Below are positions 56,367 through 64,000 of a DNA stretch of 64,000 nucleotides, in pieces (the first letter of the stretch is position 1; each line of letters starts with the position of its first letter). This stretch comes from Alteromonas salexigens. Lineage in GTDB: Bacteria; Pseudomonadota; Gammaproteobacteria; Enterobacterales; Alteromonadaceae. The DNA lies in contig NZ_JAOTJC010000012.1 of NCBI RefSeq assembly GCF_025628895.1, positions 294,275-358,274 of the forward strand, written 5' to 3'. A program made the translations under genes and the position numbers. The notes under the pieces were generated by a model that saw only the letters and a list, made by a program, of their open reading frames with translations, made no database searches and had not been told where the DNA came from.

Positions 56367-58937
56367 ATGCGTTTAGACAGATTTACCAGTAAATTCCAAA
56401 TAGCGATTTCCGATGCGCAGTCGTTGGCGCTGGGTCGTGATCATCAATACATTGAACCCGTTCACCTAATGACGTCGTTGCTGAATCAACAAGGCGGTTC
56501 GGTGCGCCCGCTGTTGGATCAGGCTAATGTCAATGTGAATGCGTTACGCAGTGCACTGAGCCAGGCCATCGAGCGGCTGCCCCGTGTGGAAGGGGTGGGC
56601 GGCGACGTCCAGCTTAGTAAGGAAAGTGGCATTTTGCTGAATTTGTGTGACAAGATTACACAGCAGCGAAAAGACGAATACATTACGTCAGAGATCTTTG
56701 TGCTGGCGGCGCTTCAGGATAAGGGGCGCCTGGGCAGCATACTCAAAGAGCTGAATATTACTAAAGAAAAAATTGAGAACGCCATCGATACCATGCGTGG
56801 TGGACAAAAAGTAACGGATCCCAATGCCGAGGATGTCAGACAGGCGTTGGAGAAATTCACCACCGATCTCACTGAGCGGGCAGAGCAGGGTAAGCTGGAC
56901 CCGGTGATTGGCCGTGACGATGAAATACGCCGGACAGTACAGGTACTGCAACGTCGCACCAAGAACAACCCGGTACTCATCGGTGAGCCCGGCGTGGGTA
57001 AAACCGCCATTGTCGAGGGGCTGGCCCAGCGTATTATCAATGGCGAAGTGCCTGAAGGGCTGAAAGACAAGCGGGTATTGTCACTGGATATGGGCGCGCT
57101 GGTTGCCGGGGCTAAATACCGCGGTGAGTTTGAAGAGCGCCTGAAAGCGGTGCTTACCGAACTGTCCAAAGAAGAAGGCCGGGTAATTCTGTTTATCGAC
57201 GAATTACACACCATGGTAGGCGCCGGTAAAGGTGAGGGAGCCATGGATGCCGGTAACATGCTTAAACCCGCGCTGGCCCGTGGCGAGCTGCACTGTGTGG
57301 GCGCGACCACCCTGGACGAATACCGCAAGTTCATCGAAAAAGATGCCGCGCTGGAGCGTCGCTTCCAGAAAGTGCTGGTGGATGAGCCCAGTGTGGAAGA
57401 TACCATCGCCATATTGCGTGGACTGAAAGAACGATACGAGTTGCATCACTCGGTGGATATTACCGATCCGGCCATCGTGGCTGCGGCGAGCTTGTCGCAT
57501 CGCTATATTAGCGACCGACAACTGCCAGACAAAGCCATTGATTTGATAGACGAGGCGGCGTCCAGTATTCGATTGCAAATAGACTCGAAGCCAGAGGATA
57601 TGGACCGGTTGGAGCGGCGCATTATCCAGCTCAAGCTGGAAGAACAGGCGTTGGCTAAAGAAACCGATGAGGCCAGCCATAAACGGCTGGAAACTATCGA
57701 GGTTGAGCGCGAACAGCTGGAAATGAAATACGCCGACTTAGAAACCATCTGGCGTGAAGAAAAAGATGCCATGCAGGGCACGCAGTCAATCAAATCCGAG
57801 CTGGAACAGGCCAAACTGGATTTAGAAATTGCCCGGCGGGCATCAGATCTTAACCGCATGTCTGAGTTACAGTATGGTCGCATTCCGGAGCTCGAAGCCA
57901 AACTTGAGCGCGTGGCGGAAAATGAGACCCGGGAAACCAAACTGGTCAAGAACAAGGTCTCTGACGCCGAGATAGCCGACGTGCTCTCCCGGTGGACCGG
58001 GATCCCTGTGTCAAAAATGCTGGAAGGCGAGCGTGATAAGCTGCTGCGTATGGAAGACGTGTTACATAAGCGTGTGGTAGGCCAGCAAGAAGCGGTTACC
58101 GCGGTGTCTAACGCCATCCGTCGCTCACGGGCCGGGCTTGCCGATCCCAACCGGCCAATTGGCTCATTTCTGTTCCTTGGCCCGACCGGGGTAGGTAAGA
58201 CCGAGCTGTGCAAAACGCTGGCAGGCTTCATGTTCGATACAGAAGAAGCCATGGTGCGTATCGACATGTCGGAATTTATGGAAAAGCATTCGGTTGCCCG
58301 CCTGGTGGGTGCGCCTCCTGGTTACGTGGGGTATGAAGAGGGAGGCTACCTGACAGAAGCGGTACGCCGCAAACCTTACTCGGTTATCCTGCTTGATGAG
58401 GTGGAAAAAGCCCACCCTGATGTGTTTAATATTCTGTTGCAGGTACTGGATGATGGCCGTCTGACTGACGGACAGGGACGAACGGTAGACTTTAAAAATA
58501 CCGTGGTCATTATGACCTCAAACCTGGGCTCAGATGTTATTCAGGACAAGCATCAGGAGAGCCAGTACGAGGAAATGAAGTCGCTGGTGATGGGCGTGGT
58601 TGGTCAGCACTTCAGACCGGAGTTTATCAACCGGGTAGACGACATTGTGGTGTTCCATCCGCTTGGTAAAGAGCAAATAAAAGCCATTGCGAAAATACAG
58701 CTGGCTTCACTGCGTGCACGATTAGCTGAGAAAGGCTTTAAACTTGAGCTATCAGGTGCTGCTATGGATAAGTTGGCCGAGGCAGGATTCGACCCGGTAT
58801 TTGGTGCCCGTCCACTGAAGCGGGCTATTCAGGTACAAATAGAGAACCCGCTTGCGAACAAGCTGTTATCCGGTGACATAGTGCCAGATGCTACTATACG
58901 GATAGACCTGGAGGGTGATCAGCTTACGGTGGTGTAG
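56367..58937 (+). CDS. clpB: Disaggregase ClpB
   Basis: 856 residues (E. coli 857). N-terminal Clp_N domain, first AAA+ domain with GEPGVGKT near 206, coiled-coil middle domain (about 410-525), second AAA+ domain with GPTGVGKT near 606, and ClpB-specific end. It extracts proteins from aggregates with DnaK. The ATG matches family start [11 protein letters not shown]. Heat-shock promoter upstream. Confidence 0.97.
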   Translation: MRLDRFTSKFQIAISDAQSLALGRDHQYIEPVHLMTSLLNQQGGSVRPLLDQANVNVNALRSALSQAIERLPRVEGVGGDVQLSKESGILLNLCDKITQQRKDEYITSEIFVLAALQDKGRLGSILKELNITKEKIENAIDTMRGGQKVTDPNAEDVRQALEKFTTDLTERAEQGKLDPVIGRDDEIRRTVQVLQRRTKNNPVLIGEPGVGKTAIVEGLAQRIINGEVPEGLKDKRVLSLDMGALVAGAKYRGEFEERLKAVLTELSKEEGRVILFIDELHTMVGAGKGEGAMDAGNMLKPALARGELHCVGATTLDEYRKFIEKDAALERRFQKVLVDEPSVEDTIAILRGLKERYELHHSVDITDPAIVAAASLSHRYISDRQLPDKAIDLIDEAASSIRLQIDSKPEDMDRLERRIIQLKLEEQALAKETDEASHKRLETIEVEREQLEMKYADLETIWREEKDAMQGTQSIKSELEQAKLDLEIARRASDLNRMSELQYGRIPELEAKLERVAENETRETKLVKNKVSDAEIADVLSRWTGIPVSKMLEGERDKLLRMEDVLHKRVVGQQEAVTAVSNAIRRSRAGLADPNRPIGSFLFLGPTGVGKTELCKTLAGFMFDTEEAMVRIDMSEFMEKHSVARLVGAPPGYVGYEEGGYLTEAVRRKPYSVILLDEVEKAHPDVFNILLQVLDDGRLTDGQGRTVDFKNTVVIMTSNLGSDVIQDKHQESQYEEMKSLVMGVVGQHFRPEFINRVDDIVVFHPLGKEQIKAIAKIQLASLRARLAEKGFKLELSGAAMDKLAEAGFDPVFGARPLKRAIQVQIENPLANKLLSGDIVPDATIRIDLEGDQLTVV

Positions 58938-58955
58938 TCTCTGGTCTGGAAAACC

Positions 58956-58983
58956 AAAAAAGCTGCCCTTGGGCAGCTTTTTT
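58956..58983 (+). terminator. Bidirectional terminator clpB/PEP-CTERM gene
   Basis: A5-GCTGCCC-TT-GGGCAGC-T6, directly after the clpB stop and before the convergent PEP-CTERM gene end. Confidence 0.85.
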
Positions 58984-59000
58984 ATATATTGATAAAATGT

Positions 59001-59711
59001 TTATTTCTGCAACTTTCTGCGTAGTAGTATCGCACCGCATCCCAGTAACAGCACGCCTAATCCTGCTGGGGCGCTCACTGATGTAGGCGGGCGAGGTGTG
59101 GATGCGACTTTCGCTCCCCACACAGAGAGATGGGACAGGCCGTTTTTACTCACCATAGTTAGTGTGCCTGCGAGGCTCTGAATGCCTTCAAGTACTTCTA
59201 TTTGGTACAAAGAGTAATAATTAGATGCTTTGGCAATTAATACAAACTGGTTATAAAGTAAATCGGTCGTTGGTTGGGTAAATGACATGGTCATTTCCAG
59301 TGCCACGGCATCGGAGTTACATGAGATCGGATCCCCCTCGTTATTCAGGCAATCATCGAAGGCTATTGAAAAGAGGCTGCTTGCTGCTCCATCCAAGGTA
59401 CCATTCGGATTATACTTTGTGAGGTAATCCCAACTCTCTGAAGAAGTGGTAGGAGAAGTATTGGTAAGAATACCATCCGTATCCCATATTTCTTCACCCG
59501 CAAGCCATCCTGGAGAAATAAAGTCATTATCAGGGTGGGCACCTGAGCAACCAAGCACCGTGACACTACTTGTGGGGGTAGACGTTAACACCAAGTCGCT
59601 GGTGGAGCATTCTTCCAGCGGTTCTTCCTGCTGTTTAGTAGACTTGGCGTGGACAATCCCTTGATAAAATGACGCAATAATTAAAATTGCGGAAACAGTG
59701 ATCTTTTTCAT
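59001..59711 (-). CDS. PEP-CTERM sorting-domain protein (VSAP variant)
   Basis: 236 residues. Signal peptide (MKKITVSAILIIASFYQG), a Ser/Thr-rich extracellular region with cysteines C38, C55 and others, and a tripartite tail: VSAPAGLG, hydrophobic GVLLLGCGAILL, then basic RRKLQK. This is a PEP-CTERM-type signal in the VxAP variant, cut by exosortase in other bacteria for surface or exopolysaccharide attachment. No exosortase is in the window. The middle has no domain I recognise. A -24/-12 promoter lies upstream. Confidence 0.8.
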   Translation of the reverse strand: MKKITVSAILIIASFYQGIVHAKSTKQQEEPLEECSTSDLVLTSTPTSSVTVLGCSGAHPDNDFISPGWLAGEEIWDTDGILTNTSPTTSSESWDYLTKYNPNGTLDGAASSLFSIAFDDCLNNEGDPISCNSDAVALEMTMSFTQPTTDLLYNQFVLIAKASNYYSLYQIEVLEGIQSLAGTLTMVSKNGLSHLSVWGAKVASTPRPPTSVSAPAGLGVLLLGCGAILLRRKLQK

Positions 59712-59743
59712 GATAAAAGCACCTTTTTTATAGTACTGTTGCT

Positions 59744-59760
59744 AAGCATAATTTGGGCCA
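59744..59760 (-). promoter_or_regulatory. Sigma-54 (-24/-12) promoter of the PEP-CTERM gene
   Basis: On the minus strand TGGCCC-AAATT-ATGCT; GG and GC are spaced exactly as in TGGCAC-N5-TTGC. The predicted start is about 23 bases before the ATG. PEP-CTERM genes in floc-forming bacteria are controlled by PrsK/PrsR and RpoN. Confidence 0.62.
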
Positions 59761-59836
59761 ATTATTTTTATTAATTTAATCATAGGGTTATTCGTGTGGT
59801 GTAACCGCTCTGTAAAAAAAGCTGACAGATTGTTTG

Positions 59837-62653
59837 TCATGATTCTTTCATCTCGCTGAGCAATTGCTGCACCTCTTGTACTCTGCCTTCATTATTATCT
59901 CCGTATGAAGTCAGGGCTTGTTTAAGAAAGCGGCGGGCTTCAGCTGGTCTGGCTAGCTTTCCTAGCACTACGCCCAGTCTGAATAACGTGTCGCTGTCTG
60001 CCGATTCGATGGCATGTGCTTGTCGCAAGTAATACAGAGCCTGATCATAATTATTGTTTTTTGCGTGGGCCCAGCCATAGGTAGATAAAACAAGCGCTGA
60101 GCGAGGGGCAAGCGAATAAGCTTCCTGGGCCAGCTGCATCCCTTTCTCTTTCTCGTCGTCTATGACGATCAGAGCGAGAAGTGTCATTGCATTGTGTTTG
60201 TATCTGGTATGGTTTTGTTTGATATATGCTTCCAGGAGAGGCTTAGCCACCTCCCAGCGATCTTGGTAAAAATGATGTTGGGCAAGTACGTAAGTGAGGC
60301 TTAGGTGCTCGATCGAATTCTTCGAAATTACCTCTTCAAGTAAGGCTACAAAATCTTCGCTCTCAGCGTCTGTGGTTATTGTGTTATTCATGCTCAAAGC
60401 ATACACCAACGCCCCCTCAGAACGGATAAAACCTTGTCTGAAATGGCTATAAGCGACGCTAGGTTTATTTTGCGCTTGTGCTATTTTCCCGGCGATAAAA
60501 TAAGCGGGGGCGGTGGCTGAAGATTCGTCACTGAGGACTAAGTCTACCGTTTCCCTGGCTGCTTCCGGCTTATTTATTTCAAGTAACAACGTGGCTTTTT
60601 CTAATAGAATCCTGGTAGATAGCGTTTCTCTGGCCGCGAGGAGTTCTATTATTCTCAAGGCGCCTTCATAGTCTTGAATTTGTTTCCTGAAACTGATGAG
60701 TTGAAGGGTGTTTTCAGCCGTAGCAGGCAACAGCTGTTCAAGCCTGGCTATTTCAAGTTTAGCTAACTTTACCCTCTCTAACTTTATAAGAAGGTTAATT
60801 TTTCCTTCAATGTACTTAGGGTTAGTTATTTGATTGCGTCGTAAGTTCTCTATTTCTGCGAGAGCATCTTCAAACGCGCCCATATTTGAATAAACCATTA
60901 CTAACGTTTCGTTCACCGTTTTTGAGGCACCGTGTGTTTTTCTGTATTGCGTCAATAACTCAACGGCTTCACTGTTCTCGCCCAGAAAACTTGACAGCCG
61001 GGCTTTGAGAACAGTTATATCCAAATCGATAGTGTTTGTTGTATCTATTGCTTCCAGCAGTAATTTTGCTTCTGCGTATTTCTGCTGGTTAATCAGTATC
61101 TTGGCTTTAACGTAATTAACAAAATACTCACTGTTCACCACAGTTTCGAGCTTGGCTGCAACATTTTCTGCTGCCGTCCACCGCTTTTCAGCAATGAGAA
61201 TTTCTGCTTTTAATCGAAGAAAGTCTGGGTTAGACGGGTTACTGACCAATAACAGCTCTGCAAAATCGAGTGCCTTGTCATTATTTCCTGCCATGTAGTG
61301 TAATCGGGTCAGGTGCACCAGAACTTGCGTGGAGTAGGGTGGCTTGTACTGTTCTTTAAGAAGCTTTATAGCTGCCGCGTAATTTCCGCGGGCCTGATGC
61401 AAACTGACGTGTGAAAATAAGACCAGATCGTGGTGTTTAATCGATTCATCCACATTTTCAAGCAAGGTTTCACAAAATACGAATCTTTCTTCTTCGATAT
61501 AACGTCTGCACGCCAGTGACACCAATTCGGAGCTGCTTCTGGTAATTTTAGGAAAGCGCTCGAGCGTCTCCGCGAAACGCCTGTTATCGTCAATCTGTTT
61601 ATAGGATTGTGCGAGCAGAAGCAGGGTGTTTTTGTCAGGCGGAGCTACATTTAAGTATCTTTCAAATTCCTGGGCACTTGCTTCGTAAAGCTTTGCGAAA
61701 AAATAGGTGGTCCCCTTAGTAAGGTGTATAAATCCACTATCCTTATCAGAGAAGTCATCCATTAATGTCAATGTATTTGAAAGCTCTTCTATCATCTCAT
61801 CAGCAACTTCCGAGTCACCCTTTTCTCTAAGCAATCCTGACTTTAGTAGCAATATGGTGGGATCATTAGGCGCCTGTTGAAGTACCAGATCTATCACTTC
61901 CTCGGCTTTATCCAACTTCCCAAGCTTTAAATAGGTAAAAGCAAGAGAGCGTTGGATAATTGGGTCTGATTTACTTTTCTCTGACGCAAGTTCATACCAT
62001 TTTAACGCTTCATCTTCTCTGCCTTGCTTACTGGCCAATACACCTCTCAACTGAAGGGTTCTGGCATCATTACTATCTACTGCCAGTGCTTGATCTATTA
62101 GGGCAGCAGCCTCAGGTACACGGTCACCCCTGAGTAAAAAAGACGCGTAGCTGTTAAGCAGTCTTGCTTCCTGTTTGAAAGATAGCGCTTTTCTGAATGC
62201 AGCTTCGGCCTCTCTTTTAAGCTCAAGACTGTCATAAGCATTAGCCTTAAAAAGGTAAGCTATGGCCTGTGTATCGCTATTGAGCGTGTCGCTATCAAAA
62301 TCTAAAACGGCCTGGTAATCCCCGGACAATATATACAGTTGTAACAGGTCTGGTGCGACAATGTTCCGATCGGCCCCCATCTCCAGAGCTTCCTCAAATT
62401 CCAGAAGACTATCTGGCAGTAAGCCTTTGAGCATGAGGACCTTTCCCATTAGTAACTTGGACGGGAGATGATCAGGTTCAGTATTTAAAGACGCTTTCAA
62501 ATGAACATAAGCTGCGTCATAAGCCTTGCTATTATATTTCTGCAAGGCTTCTTCAAACGCTTCTGGCTCTTGCCCACTAGCAGTAAGCGGGCAAAGCATA
62601 GCTATGCATAACGCAGACAATGCTATGTTTTTGGAAAAATAACGTACCTTCAT
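59837..62653 (-). CDS. prsT: PrsT-like TPR-repeat protein
   Basis: 938 residues with a signal peptide (SALCIAMLCPLTASG) and TPR repeats along the whole length (for example DAAYVHLKASLNTEPDHLPS, LDKAEEVIDLVLQQAPNDP). The layout fits the PEP-CTERM system TPR protein PrsT (usually about 900 residues), which often neighbours PEP-CTERM or exopolysaccharide genes. It lies next to a PEP-CTERM protein gene here. A general TPR scaffold of the periplasm or outer membrane is an alternative. Confidence 0.78.
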   Translation of the reverse strand: MKVRYFSKNIALSALCIAMLCPLTASGQEPEAFEEALQKYNSKAYDAAYVHLKASLNTEPDHLPSKLLMGKVLMLKGLLPDSLLEFEEALEMGADRNIVAPDLLQLYILSGDYQAVLDFDSDTLNSDTQAIAYLFKANAYDSLELKREAEAAFRKALSFKQEARLLNSYASFLLRGDRVPEAAALIDQALAVDSNDARTLQLRGVLASKQGREDEALKWYELASEKSKSDPIIQRSLAFTYLKLGKLDKAEEVIDLVLQQAPNDPTILLLKSGLLREKGDSEVADEMIEELSNTLTLMDDFSDKDSGFIHLTKGTTYFFAKLYEASAQEFERYLNVAPPDKNTLLLLAQSYKQIDDNRRFAETLERFPKITRSSSELVSLACRRYIEEERFVFCETLLENVDESIKHHDLVLFSHVSLHQARGNYAAAIKLLKEQYKPPYSTQVLVHLTRLHYMAGNNDKALDFAELLLVSNPSNPDFLRLKAEILIAEKRWTAAENVAAKLETVVNSEYFVNYVKAKILINQQKYAEAKLLLEAIDTTNTIDLDITVLKARLSSFLGENSEAVELLTQYRKTHGASKTVNETLVMVYSNMGAFEDALAEIENLRRNQITNPKYIEGKINLLIKLERVKLAKLEIARLEQLLPATAENTLQLISFRKQIQDYEGALRIIELLAARETLSTRILLEKATLLLEINKPEAARETVDLVLSDESSATAPAYFIAGKIAQAQNKPSVAYSHFRQGFIRSEGALVYALSMNNTITTDAESEDFVALLEEVISKNSIEHLSLTYVLAQHHFYQDRWEVAKPLLEAYIKQNHTRYKHNAMTLLALIVIDDEKEKGMQLAQEAYSLAPRSALVLSTYGWAHAKNNNYDQALYYLRQAHAIESADSDTLFRLGVVLGKLARPAEARRFLKQALTSYGDNNEGRVQEVQQLLSEMKES

Positions 62654-62895
62654 TAATGAACCTGGTGATTAAAAAGTTTGCACAAATGCGCTCAGTAGTG
62701 AACTTTAAGCTGAGCAGGCAGTAAGAGACAATTATTCTTAAGGATAGCACTAAGCAAAATAGAAAATGCTAGAATTTGCATATGAGAATCTATACCGAGT
62801 TATAGCCGGTTTGTCGGCGCAAGTGGGTGTGCGTAGACGAAGAACTGTGAAATAATCTGTATTGTATTAAATAATTAGCTAATAAATGAGGCTCT

Positions 62896-63714
62896 ATGTC
62901 AGAGAATAAACGTAAGGGGATATATCTACTTCCCAACCTGCTGACAACGGCCGGGCTGTTTTCCGGTTTCTTTGCAGTTGTATCATCGATGAACGGAAGG
63001 TTTGAAGCTGCGGCGGTGGCCATATTTGTGGCTATGATTTTTGACGGTCTCGACGGTCGGGTAGCCCGGATGACCAACACCCAAAGTGATTTCGGTGCCG
63101 AGTTCGACTCAATGGCTGATATGGTCTCTTTTGGTGTAGCGCCTGCATTGGTCGCTTATAACTGGGGGCTGAGTGATCTTGGCAAGCTGGGTTGGCTGGC
63201 AGCCTTTATATATGTAGCCGGTGCTGCGTTGCGGTTAGCCCGCTTCAATACCCAGGTCGGTATTGCCGACAAACGCTTTTTCCAGGGGTTAGCGAGCCCC
63301 GCGTCTGCCGCACTGGTATCAGGACTGGTATGGGTAGGTGTTGAATACGGCGTTAATGGTAACGACTATGGATTAGTGGTCGCGCTTATCACCGGTGCCG
63401 CCGGCTTATTAATGGTAAGCAACTTTAAATATAACTCTTTTAAAGAAGTAAACTGGCACGGCAAGGTTCCGTTCGTGGCGTTACTGCTTATATTGCTGGT
63501 TTTTGTCGTGGTAGCTACCGAGCCGGCATTGGTATTGTTTATCGTGTTTGCGCTGTATGCGCTGGCGGGACCCATCAACACATTCCGTACGGTAGATAAA
63601 ATGACGCTGGACGATGTAGTAGGCGATCATGAAGAAGACGCTGACTTTATCGACAACAAGGCTGAACCAACGAAACCGGCGGACGCTGAAACTGAGGAAA
63701 AGAGCCGTAACTAA
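62896..63714 (+). CDS. pssA: CDP-diacylglycerol-serine O-phosphatidyltransferase
   Basis: 272 residues with multiple membrane segments. The CDP-alcohol phosphotransferase motif DGx2ARx8Gx3Dx3D is seen as DGRVARMTNTQSDFGAEFD. It makes phosphatidylserine, precursor of phosphatidylethanolamine. This is the membrane (Bacillus/alpha) type, not the E. coli PLD-like type. The C-terminal tail is acidic (EEDADFIDNKAEPTKPADAE). Confidence 0.93.
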   Translation: MSENKRKGIYLLPNLLTTAGLFSGFFAVVSSMNGRFEAAAVAIFVAMIFDGLDGRVARMTNTQSDFGAEFDSMADMVSFGVAPALVAYNWGLSDLGKLGWLAAFIYVAGAALRLARFNTQVGIADKRFFQGLASPASAALVSGLVWVGVEYGVNGNDYGLVVALITGAAGLLMVSNFKYNSFKEVNWHGKVPFVALLLILLVFVVVATEPALVLFIVFALYALAGPINTFRTVDKMTLDDVVGDHEEDADFIDNKAEPTKPADAETEEKSRN

Positions 63715-63746
63715 GCAAATGTGAGTGTTTAAACTTCATTTAGTGT

Positions 63747-63775
63747 AAAAAGCGACCTGTCAGGTCGCTTTTTTT
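63747..63775 (+). terminator. Terminator of pssA
   Basis: A5-GCGACC-TGTCA-GGTCGC-T7, 33 bases after the stop codon. Confidence 0.85.
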
Positions 63776-63795
63776 ATGTTTATTGATATTCTTTA

Positions 63796-63823
63796 TTGAC
63801 GGCGAAAAAAATCTACGTAAAAT
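63796..63823 (+). promoter_or_regulatory. Strong promoter P1 (rRNA/tRNA operon type)
   Basis: TTGACG (63796-63801), 16 bases, TAAAAT (63818-63823), followed by the GC-rich discriminator GCGCCTCC. Consistent with stringent, growth-rate control. Confidence 0.55.
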
Positions 63824-63946
63824 GCGCCTCCACTTCGACGGGAAAGCAACAACGCCAACCGAACAAGTGAGCCACTACTAACCGCAAGGCTTAATAGTGG
63901 CGAGGGTTTAAAAGAAACGCTTTGAGAAATAACTTTCAAAAAAGTG

Positions 63947-63974
63947 TTGACAACAAACCCGGGTAGCGTAGAAT
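63947..63974 (+). promoter_or_regulatory. Strong promoter P2 (rRNA/tRNA operon type)
   Basis: TTGACA (63947-63952), 16 bases, TAGAAT (63969-63974), then GCGCCACC. It is 151 bases after P1 with the same spacer and AATGCGCC start region. The transcript leaves the window at 64000; an rRNA operon is the likely cargo. Confidence 0.62.
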
Positions 63975-64000
63975 GCGCCACCTCGCTTCAGCAAGCTGCA

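Noticed and set aside
57503..58267. 254-codon open frame opposite clpB
   Set aside because: Antisense to conserved AAA+ sequence, very rich in serine and arginine, no ribosome site.
62679..62694. Possible sigma-54 promoter of the PrsT-like gene
   Set aside because: On the minus strand the invariant GG is GA, so it is not convincing.

Overview
The window is a chromosomal segment of a marine gammaproteobacterium of the Alteromonadales, most likely Alteromonadaceae (Alteromonas/Salinimonas-like). The placement rests on gene order (nadB | rpoE-rseABC-lepA-lepB-rnc-era; ytjB | serB ... radA; nrdR-ribD-ribE-ribBX-ribH-nusB-thiL-pgpA; bamD | rluD-pgeF-clpB), on a sodium-type PomA/PomB motor pair and on a PEP-CTERM/TPR pair. 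Species cannot be named from sequence reading alone. Almost the whole window is coding. No insertion sequence, prophage, CRISPR array or tRNA was seen.

Layout. 1-7174: two minor-pilin clusters facing each other (fimT-pilW-pilX-long pilV on +; fimT-pilW-pilX-pilV on -), then a small pilE-like gene. 7523-12023: nadE-glnB, slyD, ygfZ, and sdhE-ygfX-MaoC. 12027-21252: nadB, then rpoE-rseABC and lepA-lepB-rnc-era. 21278-30792: pdxH-tatD, ytjB, serB, a large two-PilZ protein, radA, a small PilZ protein and ettA. 31078-39563: a lone lpxD, glyA, and the riboflavin/nusB/thiL/pgpA run. 39620-46907: an exported S9 peptidase, dxs-ispA-xseB and pomAB. 46993-53587: a five-gene lipid/redox operon, a LON-domain gene and an ECF sigma/ChrR anti-sigma pair. 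53638-58937: bamD, rluD-pgeF-clpB. 59001-63714: PEP-CTERM protein, PrsT-like TPR protein and pssA. 63781-64000: tandem strong promoters of the rRNA-operon type, reading out of the window.

How the genes work together. The 47-53.6 kb block reads as a singlet-oxygen/photo-oxidative stress module like RpoE-ChrR of Rhodobacter. The anti-sigma keeps both zinc sites. Two divergent promoters with a GATCC-N18-TA architecture lie just upstream of the NTF2-SDR-FAD-DUF1365-CFA operon and of the LON-domain gene, so one ECF factor probably drives both. The envelope-stress operon rpoE-rseABC has its own sigma-E promoter, clpB a heat-shock (sigma-32) promoter, pomAB a flagellar sigma-28-like promoter, and the PEP-CTERM protein a -24/-12 (sigma-54) promoter. 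The window therefore carries recognisable promoters for at least five alternative sigma factors.

The less ordinary items are the duplicated pilin clusters with a 685-residue PilV-like protein, the divergent ECF promoters and the LON-domain gene they include, the sigma-54 promoter of the PEP-CTERM gene, a RibB fused to a decayed RibA domain (RibBX), and a CxxC motif beside the catalytic histidine of the S9 peptidase. All functions are inferred from motifs and gene order seen by eye; no database search was run.
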